From a virus: DNA of 41,237 nt. Positions 8,779 to 17,124 of the stretch are shown piece after piece (within the stretch, counting starts at the first letter, position 1; the number at the start of each line of letters is the position of its first letter). Position numbers and translations under genes: made by a program. The notes beneath the pieces were generated by a model. That model was given only the letters and a program-made list of their open reading frames with translations. It searched no databases and was not told where the DNA came from. The DNA is taken from positions 1-41,237 of IMG/VR virus record IMGVR_UViG_3300020469_004835; one strand, given 5' to 3'.

Positions 8779-9811
8779 AAACAAGCCTCTGTCAGCCTCA
8801 CGCATTAAAACAATGCAGACTTGCACTTGGCAATATTGGGCTAAGTATCATTTGCGTCTACCAGACAAATCTAATCATGGATCTTTGCGTGGGACAATCT
8901 GTCATGCTATTTTTGAGAACTTAGGTAACCCTAGACATAGGAAGCATTATAGAGCTATTATTAAAGCTCAAGATATAAATGTTAGCTCTCCTATTAAGAG
9001 GATGGTCGAAGCTTATGCTAAAAAGTATGAGATAGACGACTTTGAGAATATGGACCTAATCAATAAGATGACAGTTGAGGGTTTGAATTTTGACTTCTTT
9101 GGGGATACAGAGGGGAAACCTACAGAAGCTATCTCTGAGAAAGATTTCGATATATCTGTAGATGAAGGAGATAAGAATTATCGGATACTAGGGTTTATAG
9201 ATAAGCTATTCCTCTTTAAAAGAAAAAAAACAGCCATAATCCGAGACTTTAAAACATCAAAAAATGTTTTCGAAGGTAAGGAGTATTCAGACAACATGCA
9301 GGATTATATGTATTGCCTTGCTGTTAAATATTTGTATCCAGAATACCTTAAGAGGCGTATGGAGTTCTTATTTTTAAAGTTCGATTTAAATGCGGAGGGT
9401 CTTATGGCTATGGAGCCGTTAGATGAACTAGACTTAGAAGGTTTTGAATATTTTTTAACGGATGTTCAGCAGGTAATCAACAACTTCAGTGAAAAGACTG
9501 CGGTTAGCGGTCTTGCTTGGGACAAGGGTTATCCAGCAAAGGAAGACGGGTTCGCTGGCAAAATTGTTTGTGGTAGAGCTACTCATGTAGGGCAATTGAA
9601 AAAGAATGGAGATTTGATGTGGCACTGTCCGTTCAAGTTTCCATTCGATTATTATCACCTGCTTGGGGGAAAAGATAAGTTCATCAAGTCGTCTTATGTA
9701 AAAGAAGATTTACAAGTCATGCTTGACGAAGGAGTAGGCACACATATCGAGAAGAAAAAATATTCTGGTTGTCCGTCTTTTTCGTTTGACAGTCCAAGTG
9801 ACCTCCTTTAA
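8765..9811 (+). CDS. RecB/Cas4-like PD-(D/E)XK nuclease
   Basis: A 348-residue nuclease of the PD-(D/E)XK superfamily. An N-terminal motif SASRIKTMQTCTWQYWAKY and RGTICHAIFE match the start of RecB and Cas4 domains; the catalytic core is ILGFIDKLF followed by AIIRDFKTSK, giving the Asp ... Asp-x-Lys pattern. One early cysteine (TCTW) and three late ones (IVCGR, WHCPF, SGCPSF) resemble the four-cysteine iron-sulfur arrangement of Cas4 and AddB, although their spacing is wider. The start at 8765 (ATG, 14-base overlap with the primase) is preferred over an upstream in-frame start at 8702 because residues begin conserved there. Probable 5'-3' or flap-type exonuclease in replication or recombination. 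Confidence 0.78.
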   Translation: MEKSENKPLSASRIKTMQTCTWQYWAKYHLRLPDKSNHGSLRGTICHAIFENLGNPRHRKHYRAIIKAQDINVSSPIKRMVEAYAKKYEIDDFENMDLINKMTVEGLNFDFFGDTEGKPTEAISEKDFDISVDEGDKNYRILGFIDKLFLFKRKKTAIIRDFKTSKNVFEGKEYSDNMQDYMYCLAVKYLYPEYLKRRMEFLFLKFDLNAEGLMAMEPLDELDLEGFEYFLTDVQQVINNFSEKTAVSGLAWDKGYPAKEDGFAGKIVCGRATHVGQLKKNGDLMWHCPFKFPFDYYHLLGGKDKFIKSSYVKEDLQVMLDEGVGTHIEKKKYSGCPSFSFDSPSDLL

Positions 9812-9820
9812 GATTTCTGC

Positions 9821-10522
9821 ATGATACCTCTCTTTAAGAGCCAGTTTAGTATAGGTAAGTCTATTCTGACCGCAGAGAAAATATTGGAAATCGCAAAGCT
9901 CAACTCCTTGGATCGCGTTGTCTTGGTTGAGGATAGCTTTTATGGATTTAGAATATTTAACAATCTTTTTCAAGAGGAAAATATTGATTTGGTATTTGGT
10001 CTTAGGATTCCTGTTATAAATAATGGAGTTGATGAAAACGAAAGGTCTAGCAAGTTAGTTCTTTTTGCAAAAAATAATGAAGGGGTAAAAGATTTAAAAA
10101 AAATGTATTCCAGTGCATCTTTGAATGATTGCAATTCCCTGATTTTATCCGAATACAGTAAGGAAGATTTTAAAAACCTTAAGGTTTGCGTCCCCTTTTA
10201 CGACTCTTATATTTTTAATAATTTATTTTATTTTGGATTATCTCATATAGATATTAAACACTTAGACCCAGTTTATTTTATCGAAGATAATAATCATCCT
10301 TTTGATTTTCAAATCAAGTCTGTTATTGATGGACTTGGAGTCAAGACGCAAGCAGTTAAGACAATTGTTCATCACAACAAAGATGAATTTGCAGCTTCAC
10401 AAATGTATAAAGCTACTTGCAATAGATCTGGAGGCAAATCTCCAACTTTCCAAAGCCCAAACCTAAATCACTTCTGTTCAGACGAGTTCTGCTGGGAGTC
10501 TTACAAAGATGCTACCACATAA
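9821..10522 (+). CDS. Detached, probably inactive PHP domain of DNA polymerase III alpha
   Basis: The 233 residues align in order with the N-terminal PHP domain of DnaE: PLFKSQFSIGKSILT takes the place of the first metal-binding strand, VVLVEDSFYGF the second, and the tail with LNHFCSDEFCW resembles the end of the DnaE PHP region. The histidines and aspartates that bind metal in active PHP domains (H-x-H, DHG) are missing, so proofreading activity is unlikely and a structural role is inferred. In ordinary DnaE this domain is fused to the palm; here it is a separate gene with the exonuclease gene placed between it and the palm gene. Confidence 0.72.
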   Translation: MIPLFKSQFSIGKSILTAEKILEIAKLNSLDRVVLVEDSFYGFRIFNNLFQEENIDLVFGLRIPVINNGVDENERSSKLVLFAKNNEGVKDLKKMYSSASLNDCNSLILSEYSKEDFKNLKVCVPFYDSYIFNNLFYFGLSHIDIKHLDPVYFIEDNNHPFDFQIKSVIDGLGVKTQAVKTIVHHNKDEFAASQMYKATCNRSGGKSPTFQSPNLNHFCSDEFCWESYKDATT

Positions 10523-11123
10523 TCAAAAATATCTAGTTTTCGACACGGAAACTGAAGGTCTTAATTTACATTCTTCTCGCACTTGGCAGGTTTCATGGTT
10601 GATCTGTCAAGGTAATAGAATCATCGAAGAGAATGATAGGTATATTAGTCATAAAGATCTGCAAATCAATAAATTAGTAGAGCGCCTTACTGGTTTCACT
10701 TGGGACGAGTATAACGAAAGAAAAGAGCCTTTGAAGAAAGTTTGGGCCGACTTTAAGGCTGATTTATTTAACCCAGAATATAAAATTGTTGGTCAGAACC
10801 TTCTAGGATTCGATGTCTACATGGTAGCTGGGATGCAAAGATTATTGGGAGAAATCCCTGATTACTCATATCTTAATCGAATTTACGATACTAGAGCTTT
10901 CGGTAAGGCTTACAGAGAAGATCTCGACAAGCCCAAGAAAGATTTATTGAGTTGGCAGTATAAGATAATCCATGACCGATCCCTCAAGGCAAGAGTCTCT
11001 CAAAACCAGCTACTTAAATTCTTCGGCATTGAGTTTGAGGAAGATAAATTACATGATGCCCTGTATGATAATAAGATGTGCTTTAAGGTTTTTTCTGCAC
11101 TTAAAAAAGAAATGAATTTGTAA
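10509..11123 (+). CDS. DnaQ-like 3'-5' proofreading exonuclease
   Basis: A 204-residue DEDDh exonuclease, the phage counterpart of the polymerase III epsilon subunit. Exo I is FDTETEG near residues 11-17, Exo II includes GQNLLGFDVYM, and Exo III is HDALYDNKMC with the histidine of the DEDDh subtype. It overlaps the PHP gene by 14 bases and shares its last base with the first of the palm gene (TAATG), so the three parts of the polymerase should be made in step. Length matches epsilon-type domains without an extended clamp-binding tail. Confidence 0.88.
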   Translation: MLPHNQKYLVFDTETEGLNLHSSRTWQVSWLICQGNRIIEENDRYISHKDLQINKLVERLTGFTWDEYNERKEPLKKVWADFKADLFNPEYKIVGQNLLGFDVYMVAGMQRLLGEIPDYSYLNRIYDTRAFGKAYREDLDKPKKDLLSWQYKIIHDRSLKARVSQNQLLKFFGIEFEEDKLHDALYDNKMCFKVFSALKKEMNL

Positions 11124-13684
11124 TGTTTGAAGACTTTTCTGTTTACGATGATTGTGAGCCACTTGGTGTGGAGCTGCCAAAAACTTCGGTTAGCGAAGCT
11201 GTTTTAAACAGCATTGGTCTTGATAAAGAAAGCTCAACCAAAGAGATTATGTATGAGCTTACCCGTAAAGGTTTGCGGGACAAGGGCATCACCAAGCATG
11301 ACAATAAAAAAGAATATTTTGATCGCGCCAAACAAGAACTAGAGACTTTCGAAGAACTTGGGTTTACAGATTATATTTTATTAAACTGGGATGTTCTAAA
11401 CTTCTGCCATGAAAACAATATTCCTACTGGAGCGGGTCGTGGCTCCGCTGCTGGGTCTTTAGTTTTATATTTGCTTGGGGTAACCAATATTGACCCCATC
11501 CCTCACAACTTGTTCTTTGAGCGTTTTGTTTCGAAGAGTCGAGCTAAAAAAGTTTACGACAAGAGGGATAAAGAGTTTCTTGTTGGTAGCCTTCTACCTG
11601 ATGTTGATTCAGATATTAGTTATGAGCAAAGGCAGAAAGTTATTCAATACATCGAAGAAAAACATGAAGGCAGGACGGCGAAGATTCTAACTTTCAATAC
11701 TTTTAGCTCTAAACTTTGTATTAGAGAAGCGACCAAGTATTTTGATGAAGCTAAGGAGGATCAGGCGAATGTAGTCAGCGATATGATTCCGAAGCTTCAT
11801 GGCAAAGTGTCTTCTTTAGAGAACGCGAGAGAAGAGAATGAAAAGTTTGATAATTGGGCTAAGAAACACAATAAGACTTTCACCAACGCGAAGAAGATAG
11901 AAAATTTAATTAAAAACACGGGAGTTCATCCATCTGGTATCGCCATTTGCTCCCAATCAATAGGAGATGTTGTTCCTCTACAAAAAACTAAAGATGGAGA
12001 CCTTATAACAGGCTACAATATGCATGATGTCGCTGACCTTATGGTTAAGTTCGATATTCTTGGCCTAAGAACTCTAACTATTGCTCATAGGACTTGCGAC
12101 AAGATTGGAATCAATATAGATGACGTTGACCCTAATGATGGATTCATATACGAGAAGCTTCAGGATTACAATCATCCAGAAGGCTTATTCCAGATTTCTG
12201 CTAGCACAAACTTTAGAGTGTGCCAAGATGTTAAGCCAGATAATTTAAATGAACTTTCTGATGTTGTAGCTCTTGCTAGACCGGGTGCTTTACAATTTGT
12301 TGACGAATACATTCGACAAAAACAAGCCCCCCAATCAAGCGACCTTCATAAAGAACTAGACGAAATCCTATCTTGGTCTAAAAATGTTATTTTGTATCAA
12401 GAGCAGTTGATGCAGATTGCTAATAAGGTTTTCGGTTTGACCCTAGAAGAGGCAGAAACTCTTCGTCGCATTGTTGGCAAAAAGAAAGCTGACGAGATGC
12501 CCAAGTGGAGAGATAGGATTTATCAGGCAGCAGAAGATTTAGGATTAGACTCTCAGATTAGTGACTTCTATTGGAGTGCTCTTCAAGCTTCAGCAGATTA
12601 CTCTTTCAACAAGTCTCACAGTTTTGCTTATGCTGAGTTGGCAGCTAAGACGGTTTATCTAAAGTATAAGTATCCTAGAGAGTTCTTTTTGTCTGTCCTT
12701 GAATCTTCAGAGTTTGATCCAGATCCCTTGGCAGTTGTCGCCTCTGTCCACCAAGAATTAGATCATTTCGGCATCAAACTACTGCCCCCAAACTTATTTA
12801 AATCAAAAATGAATTTTTCGATTGAAGGGGACAACATTAGATATGGCTTAAATAGCATTAAAGGTATTTCAGCGAAATCGATTGAGGGTCTTATAAACTT
12901 TAAGGGTTCTGATGGCTTTTCGAGTAAGTATGATGTTTTTTCCGCTGCGAAAAGCTGTGGTATTAATATTTCTGTTCTAGTTGCGTTAATTCAAGCTGGA
13001 GCTATGGGGGAAACCACAGAGAAAAGGAGTCGTTTGGTTCTAGAAGCTCAAGCATTCAATATCTTGACTGATAGAGAAAAGAGGAATTTTATTCTTTTTA
13101 AAGACAGGTTCGGTGATGATATTTTACATGCAATATCTAAAGTCATTGAGGCTAAGGCTATCGCTGATGATGGTCGCCCTATAATGAAGGAGTCTAGGTT
13201 TGAGACTTTTAAAAAGAAGTTTAAGAGCTATAAAGAAATTTTTGACAAGAATAAACCATATCGCAAGTTTTCTAATTGGTGGTATGAAAATAGTTTATTG
13301 GGCTACAGTTATTCTTTTGACTTGAAGGACTGCTTTGAGGACGAGTTTGGCTCAATGAATTCTCTGAAAGATTTGGATGAGATTCCAGAGAACTCTAAGT
13401 TCAAAACTGTTTGCCAAGTTAAAGATTTCTTTACAAGGATATCTCAAAACGGCAACAAATATATGCTTATCGAAGGTTCAGATAATACTGCTTCAGCCAG
13501 CTTTCTAATGATGGATAATTCAAGGTCTGAGACTCTTTCTGATTTCCTTGATCAATACAAGGTTTCAAAAGACTGTATTTTAATCTTGAACGCAAGCAAG
13601 GGTCGTGGTAGTAATTTCGTAGACTCAGCAAGGGTCGTAGATACCAAGATTATGATGAAATTAATGGATCTCAAGAAGAAATGA
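11123..13684 (+). CDS. dnaE: C-family DNA polymerase III alpha subunit lacking PHP domain
   Basis: An 853-residue polymerase with palm, thumb and fingers of DnaE. GRGSAAGSLVLYLLG is at residues 105-119; the first two catalytic aspartates lie in LLPDVDSD (D162 and D164), and the third in KFDILGLRTLT (D311). HPSGIAI and YQEQLM...RRIVGKKK motifs are typical of the fingers. After residue about 570 come a helix-hairpin-helix-like region (GLNSIKGISAKSIEGL) and an OB-fold-like C-terminus. Full DnaE is about 1,150 residues; the missing part is the PHP domain encoded two genes upstream. Its start resembles the DnaE residues just after PHP, so the break is at a domain border. Phages more often use family A or B polymerases. 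Confidence 0.92.
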   Translation: MFEDFSVYDDCEPLGVELPKTSVSEAVLNSIGLDKESSTKEIMYELTRKGLRDKGITKHDNKKEYFDRAKQELETFEELGFTDYILLNWDVLNFCHENNIPTGAGRGSAAGSLVLYLLGVTNIDPIPHNLFFERFVSKSRAKKVYDKRDKEFLVGSLLPDVDSDISYEQRQKVIQYIEEKHEGRTAKILTFNTFSSKLCIREATKYFDEAKEDQANVVSDMIPKLHGKVSSLENAREENEKFDNWAKKHNKTFTNAKKIENLIKNTGVHPSGIAICSQSIGDVVPLQKTKDGDLITGYNMHDVADLMVKFDILGLRTLTIAHRTCDKIGINIDDVDPNDGFIYEKLQDYNHPEGLFQISASTNFRVCQDVKPDNLNELSDVVALARPGALQFVDEYIRQKQAPQSSDLHKELDEILSWSKNVILYQEQLMQIANKVFGLTLEEAETLRRIVGKKKADEMPKWRDRIYQAAEDLGLDSQISDFYWSALQASADYSFNKSHSFAYAELAAKTVYLKYKYPREFFLSVLESSEFDPDPLAVVASVHQELDHFGIKLLPPNLFKSKMNFSIEGDNIRYGLNSIKGISAKSIEGLINFKGSDGFSSKYDVFSAAKSCGINISVLVALIQAGAMGETTEKRSRLVLEAQAFNILTDREKRNFILFKDRFGDDILHAISKVIEAKAIADDGRPIMKESRFETFKKKFKSYKEIFDKNKPYRKFSNWWYENSLLGYSYSFDLKDCFEDEFGSMNSLKDLDEIPENSKFKTVCQVKDFFTRISQNGNKYMLIEGSDNTASASFLMMDNSRSETLSDFLDQYKVSKDCILILNASKGRGSNFVDSARVVDTKIMMKLMDLKKK

Positions 13685-15963
13685 ACGATTTGCCCTTCAC
13701 TCCTCAACTAGCTTCTATATTAAAAAAATCCCAAGACTTAACTGAACATCTTGGCAGGAATAAAGTTGATTTAGATATTTTCTTCTCCTGTTTCATGGAC
13801 AACCTAAGTTTGTCATGTGAAACTATTTTAGGTAGATATGATAGCATCAAAGCACTTAATATAGCTTCGCAACGTGTTATTGAAAAGAAAAATCCAAATA
13901 AGGAGATTTCTAGGCAGTATTCAAAAAAATTATCTCAGCTTATTGATCATTCTGAGTTTATCCAAAAACAGCTTTTTGGGTTAGATTATATTAGCACAGA
14001 GTCAATGCTTTTGTGTATGTTAAGCGATGAATACACTCCGAAGGCTTTAGAAGAAGTTTTCGACGTAGATGATCGCAATGAACTAATTAATGACATTTCT
14101 TTTTTCGTAAAAGATGAAGAAGAGGTGGAAATAGAATTTAATTCCGAAAACAATGATTTTGATCTACCTATGGGAAACTGGATCGGGATGTTTGACGAAA
14201 ATAAAATCCTAGATCAATTCGCGGAAAATTTAAACCTAAAAGCCTCCCGCGACGAGTTCGATAAGGTTGTGGACTTTGATGATAAAATATCAGAGATAGC
14301 CACCATCCTCTGTAGGAAGAAAAAGCCCAATGCGATTTTAGTGGGGCCAGCGGGAACGGGTAAAACCTCTTTGATCGAGGGGCTAGCGTCTAATATTGTT
14401 AATGAGGAGGCTCCAGAGCTTATAGCCAATAAGGTTATTTACTCCTTGAGTTTGTCTAGCATGGTTGCTGGAACTCAATACAGGGGGCAGTTTGAAGAGA
14501 GGTTGGAGAAGTTTGTCAATGAGGTTAAAAAGTATGATAATATCATTCTCTTTATAGACGAAATCCATACTTTGGTGGGAGCGGGAGGAACAACTGAGAA
14601 CTCTTTGGAAGCCTCAAATATACTCAAGCCAGAATTAGCAAGAGGCACTATAAGTTGTATCGGGGCGACTACAATTAATGAATATACTAATACAATTAAA
14701 AAAGATACTGCTCTAGATCGTCGCTTTGAAAGGGTAATCATCAAGGAGCCTTCTAAGTTCCAGATGCAAGAGATATTACCCGTTATTGCTTCATATTATG
14801 AAGAGTTTCATTGTGTCCGTTATACAGACAACTTCATAAACAATGTCATTAACTTTTGTGAGAAATATCTTCCAAATAAGTTTTATCCAGATAAAGCTAT
14901 TGATGTTATAGATCATTGTGGCGCACAAGCAAAAGTTTCTCATTGGGGCCAAGACTCCTCTTTTAAACAAATTAAAGAGAATATAAAAGAAAAAAATATT
15001 GACCTTGATTCTGAAGATTCTATTCTTTCTTTTGTCACAGATCAGTTGACTTCTTGGACAAACGAAAAAGAAGAAGAGTTACCGGATGTTACAGTAAAAC
15101 ACTTAAAAGAATTTTTCTCTAAAAAGGAAAATCCCTTAAGGAAGTCAAATATTTTATCAGATCTGTCTGACAGCTTAAAAGAAAAGTTTGTGGGTAATGA
15201 TAAAATCATCGATTCTCTTATTGAATCAATATCACTTTCAAGTTACGGTATACATAAAAAAAGTTCAGTTCCAAGCATTTACTGCATCACTGGTGAAGAG
15301 TCTACGGGCAAAAGTTTTTTCTGCTCTACCTTAAAGGATTCTCTGGAAAAGAGCGGGGTGAATGTCTTAAATTATAGTGGAGTTCATTTCTCAGATGAGT
15401 TCGCTAAGTTTAAAATCTTGCCAGAAATCATGAACAACACTTCTTTATGCGAGAAGATCAATATACATCCTAATAGCGTCATTATTATTGACGATTTCCA
15501 TAAGTTACACCTGTCTGTTAAGAGTCTATTTGCTCAAATACTAAAGGACGGAAAGTTGCAAATGTCCAATGGAGATATCGCTGACTTTTCCAACGTCAAA
15601 ATTTTTGTGACTAGCGGAGTAGAAAATACTTCATCAATGGGCTTTAATTCCGACAAAGAATCTCCAACCTCGTCTATTTTTAAAGAATTATTATCTCTGG
15701 TTGATTGTAATGTATTATTGCAGCAGATTAAAAAGAAGGATATTTTTAGAATCCTCTATAACAAGCTTCAAAAAATTAATGATGATCTTCGCTTAAATAA
15801 AATAGAAGTTATATTTACCTTGAGCTTTTTGAAGAATTTCGCTCGCTCCTGTAAAAATCTAGTTGATTTTGAAGAACGATTTGAAACTCATATTAACAAG
15901 TTCATTTGCGAAAAAATCACGGAAAATTGCTCAGAAATAAACCTGAACAAAATTAATGTATGA
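13681..15963 (+). CDS. Clp-type double AAA+ ATPase (ClpA/ClpC-like)
   Basis: A 760-residue unfoldase. An N-terminal helical region resembling the Clp N domain is followed by a well-kept first AAA domain: Walker A GPAGTGKT (about 222-229), pore loop AGTQYRGQFEERL, Walker B ILFIDEIHT, and arginine-finger region LDRRFERV. The second AAA domain is diverged: TGEESTGKS (about 537-545) and VIIIDDFHK, where the catalytic Glu of Walker B is replaced by Asp. No clear IGF-type ClpP loop and no clpP gene are visible. It overlaps the polymerase gene by four bases. It could remodel replication or host proteins, or work with host ClpP. Confidence 0.86.
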   Translation: MNDLPFTPQLASILKKSQDLTEHLGRNKVDLDIFFSCFMDNLSLSCETILGRYDSIKALNIASQRVIEKKNPNKEISRQYSKKLSQLIDHSEFIQKQLFGLDYISTESMLLCMLSDEYTPKALEEVFDVDDRNELINDISFFVKDEEEVEIEFNSENNDFDLPMGNWIGMFDENKILDQFAENLNLKASRDEFDKVVDFDDKISEIATILCRKKKPNAILVGPAGTGKTSLIEGLASNIVNEEAPELIANKVIYSLSLSSMVAGTQYRGQFEERLEKFVNEVKKYDNIILFIDEIHTLVGAGGTTENSLEASNILKPELARGTISCIGATTINEYTNTIKKDTALDRRFERVIIKEPSKFQMQEILPVIASYYEEFHCVRYTDNFINNVINFCEKYLPNKFYPDKAIDVIDHCGAQAKVSHWGQDSSFKQIKENIKEKNIDLDSEDSILSFVTDQLTSWTNEKEEELPDVTVKHLKEFFSKKENPLRKSNILSDLSDSLKEKFVGNDKIIDSLIESISLSSYGIHKKSSVPSIYCITGEESTGKSFFCSTLKDSLEKSGVNVLNYSGVHFSDEFAKFKILPEIMNNTSLCEKINIHPNSVIIIDDFHKLHLSVKSLFAQILKDGKLQMSNGDIADFSNVKIFVTSGVENTSSMGFNSDKESPTSSIFKELLSLVDCNVLLQQIKKKDIFRILYNKLQKINDDLRLNKIEVIFTLSFLKNFARSCKNLVDFEERFETHINKFICEKITENCSEINLNKINV

Positions 15964-16112
15964 ACGAACAACAAATATTTTTCTGTTGCCCTAACTGTGG
16001 AGGCAATATGGAGGGGGACGGATATACAAGGGTTTTTCATTGCGAATTTGTGGACACCCCTTTTGATGTTGAAGCAGATGCTGACCCTATTTTTTGCGGT
16101 GAAGACGATTGA
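15960..16112 (+). CDS. Small cysteine-rich zinc-binding protein
   Basis: A 50-residue ORF whose ATG overlaps the Clp gene stop. Cysteines at residues 9, 10, 13, 28 and 46 in the pattern CCPNCGG ... HCE ... FCG suggest a single zinc-binding knuckle. The stretch CPNCGGNMEGDGYTRVFHCE resembles a small family I associate with T4-like marine phages; function unknown. A longer overlapping frame (15997-16326) is judged a shadow because this one has the conserved pattern, the coupled start and a stop just before the next gene. Confidence 0.68.
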   Translation: MNEQQIFFCCPNCGGNMEGDGYTRVFHCEFVDTPFDVEADADPIFCGEDD

Positions 16113-16174
16113 TTGCTACCAATTGTTATACTTTTTAGTTGATAAATCCCCAATTGCACTTAGAATAACGTGTT

Positions 16175-16384
16175 ATGAAATTAAATCGAAAGCAGAAAAC
16201 TGCCTTAAGTCTTATTCGTGGAACTCGTGGTCGTTTCTTTGGTCTTCAGACCACTCAAGGAGAGACTTTGAACGCTCAGTTCCGTGGAGAAACTGGAAAC
16301 TATATTCAGGTATTCGACCGAAATAATGGCTTAATTCGTCGTTTTGCTAAAACTAGCCTTGATAGGGTTTCGTTTAGTAAGTAA
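16175..16384 (+). CDS. Small SH3-like basic phage protein
   Basis: A 69-residue protein. The pattern GRFFGLQTTQGETLNAQF followed by YIQVFDRNNGLIRRFAKTSLDRV resembles the small phage beta-barrel proteins that are annotated as SH3 beta-barrel fold-containing. These are widespread in phages and of unknown function. The stop codon shares its last base with the next gene's ATG (TAATG). Family placement is from memory of pattern only. Confidence 0.55.
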   Translation: MKLNRKQKTALSLIRGTRGRFFGLQTTQGETLNAQFRGETGNYIQVFDRNNGLIRRFAKTSLDRVSFSK

Positions 16385-16545
16385 TGAGTGGGTCTACTTC
16401 AAGATATTTGAGAGGTTTGCTTAATTTTCAAGCTGATCCGATCATGAAAAGGGTTTACAAGCGCGTTAAACAGCGCTATACTAAGCTCCCTCACGATAAA
16501 AAACATCTAATCAAAGATTACTTAAAGACTCATGGAAGAAAATAA
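16384..16545 (+). CDS. Small basic protein, 53 aa
   Basis: An ATG overlapping the previous stop by one base opens a 53-residue, strongly basic protein (LRGLLNFQADPIMKRVYKRV ... HDKKHLIKDYLKTHGRK). It is mostly helical by residue pattern and ends 14 bases inside the following gene. Tight coupling on both sides and absence of any better frame support it as real. No function is evident. Confidence 0.55.
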   Translation: MSGSTSRYLRGLLNFQADPIMKRVYKRVKQRYTKLPHDKKHLIKDYLKTHGRK

Positions 16546-16927
16546 AAAAAATAGTGAATGGAGTGACCGAGAAGTTGGTGCTCTTTGGCGCAAAGGTGGC
16601 GAAAAGCCATTTTATTCTGGTAACTTTACCGTTTCTGGTTCTACTACCGAAATTGTTATTTTTCAGAATAAGTTTAAGGAGAAGGATGCCCAACCTGATC
16701 TTCGGATCTATCTGAGTAGACCGCAAGATTCTACCCAGACTAATGATGACTGGTCAGAACGTGAAATCGGGGCTTTGTGGCGTAAAGGTGACGATAAGCC
16801 TTTTTATTCTGGAAGCCTGTCGGTGAAAGATGAAAAGACAGAAATCGTTATTTTCAAGAATAAATTCAAAGAGAAGGATAATCAGCCCGATCTACGCATC
16901 TATAAAAGCAAAGCCCTACAGAAATAA
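16532..16927 (+). CDS. Tandemly duplicated small-domain protein
   Basis: A 131-residue protein made of two copies of a roughly 55-60 residue unit. Each copy carries W-S-(D/E)-R-E-(V/I)-GALWRKG, then KPFYSG, then EIVIF-x-NKFKEKD-x-QPDLRIY. The units differ at about a quarter of positions and are joined by a Thr/Asn-rich linker near residues 66-72. Single-copy proteins of this pattern occur in marine phages and in DUF736-like families, possibly beta-rich. The gene is in a string of coupled small ORFs after the Clp ATPase. Function unknown. Confidence 0.72.
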   Translation: MEENKKNSEWSDREVGALWRKGGEKPFYSGNFTVSGSTTEIVIFQNKFKEKDAQPDLRIYLSRPQDSTQTNDDWSEREIGALWRKGDDKPFYSGSLSVKDEKTEIVIFKNKFKEKDNQPDLRIYKSKALQK

Positions 16928-17109
16928 TGTCTCCAGAGCAAGAGCAAGAGCTTCGCGAAGCCTTCGTAAATCATATTACAAGTAATTTGACTTTTGCCGA
17001 GTTGATTGAAATTGTTTCTACCTTAGTAAACCAAGAGGTTGACCAAAAGCTTAGTAAAATGACTGATGAAGAAAAACTTCAAAGTTACAATGAAGTTTTT
17101 AAAAAATAA
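16927..17109 (+). CDS. Small acidic helical protein, 60 aa
   Basis: A 60-residue acidic protein (MSPEQEQELREAFVNHI ... MTDEEKLQSYNEVFKK) with a continuous helical pattern. It begins at the last base of the previous stop. It may be an accessory or anti-host protein, but no family is recognised. It is followed at once by a GTGTAAC promoter-like box. Confidence 0.5.
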   Translation: MSPEQEQELREAFVNHITSNLTFAELIEIVSTLVNQEVDQKLSKMTDEEKLQSYNEVFKK

Positions 17110-17117
17110 GTGTAACA
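17110..17117 (+). promoter_or_regulatory. GTGTAACA box, candidate late promoter
   Basis: GTGTAACA eight bases (counted from GTGTAAC) before the ATG at 17125. The same box and spacing recur before several lysis and virion-type genes on both strands of this window. Confidence 0.4.
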
Positions 17118-17124
17118 TCCTTTG

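Noticed and set aside
14214-14744. Three minus-strand frames inside the Clp gene
   Set aside because: Antisense shadows of the conserved first AAA domain, with no start signal or recognisable protein.
15997-16326. 109-codon plus-strand frame after the Clp gene
   Set aside because: Overlaps both the 50-aa cysteine protein and the 69-aa SH3-like protein in other frames; its translation is low-quality and lacks any pattern, while the two small frames have conserved-looking motifs.
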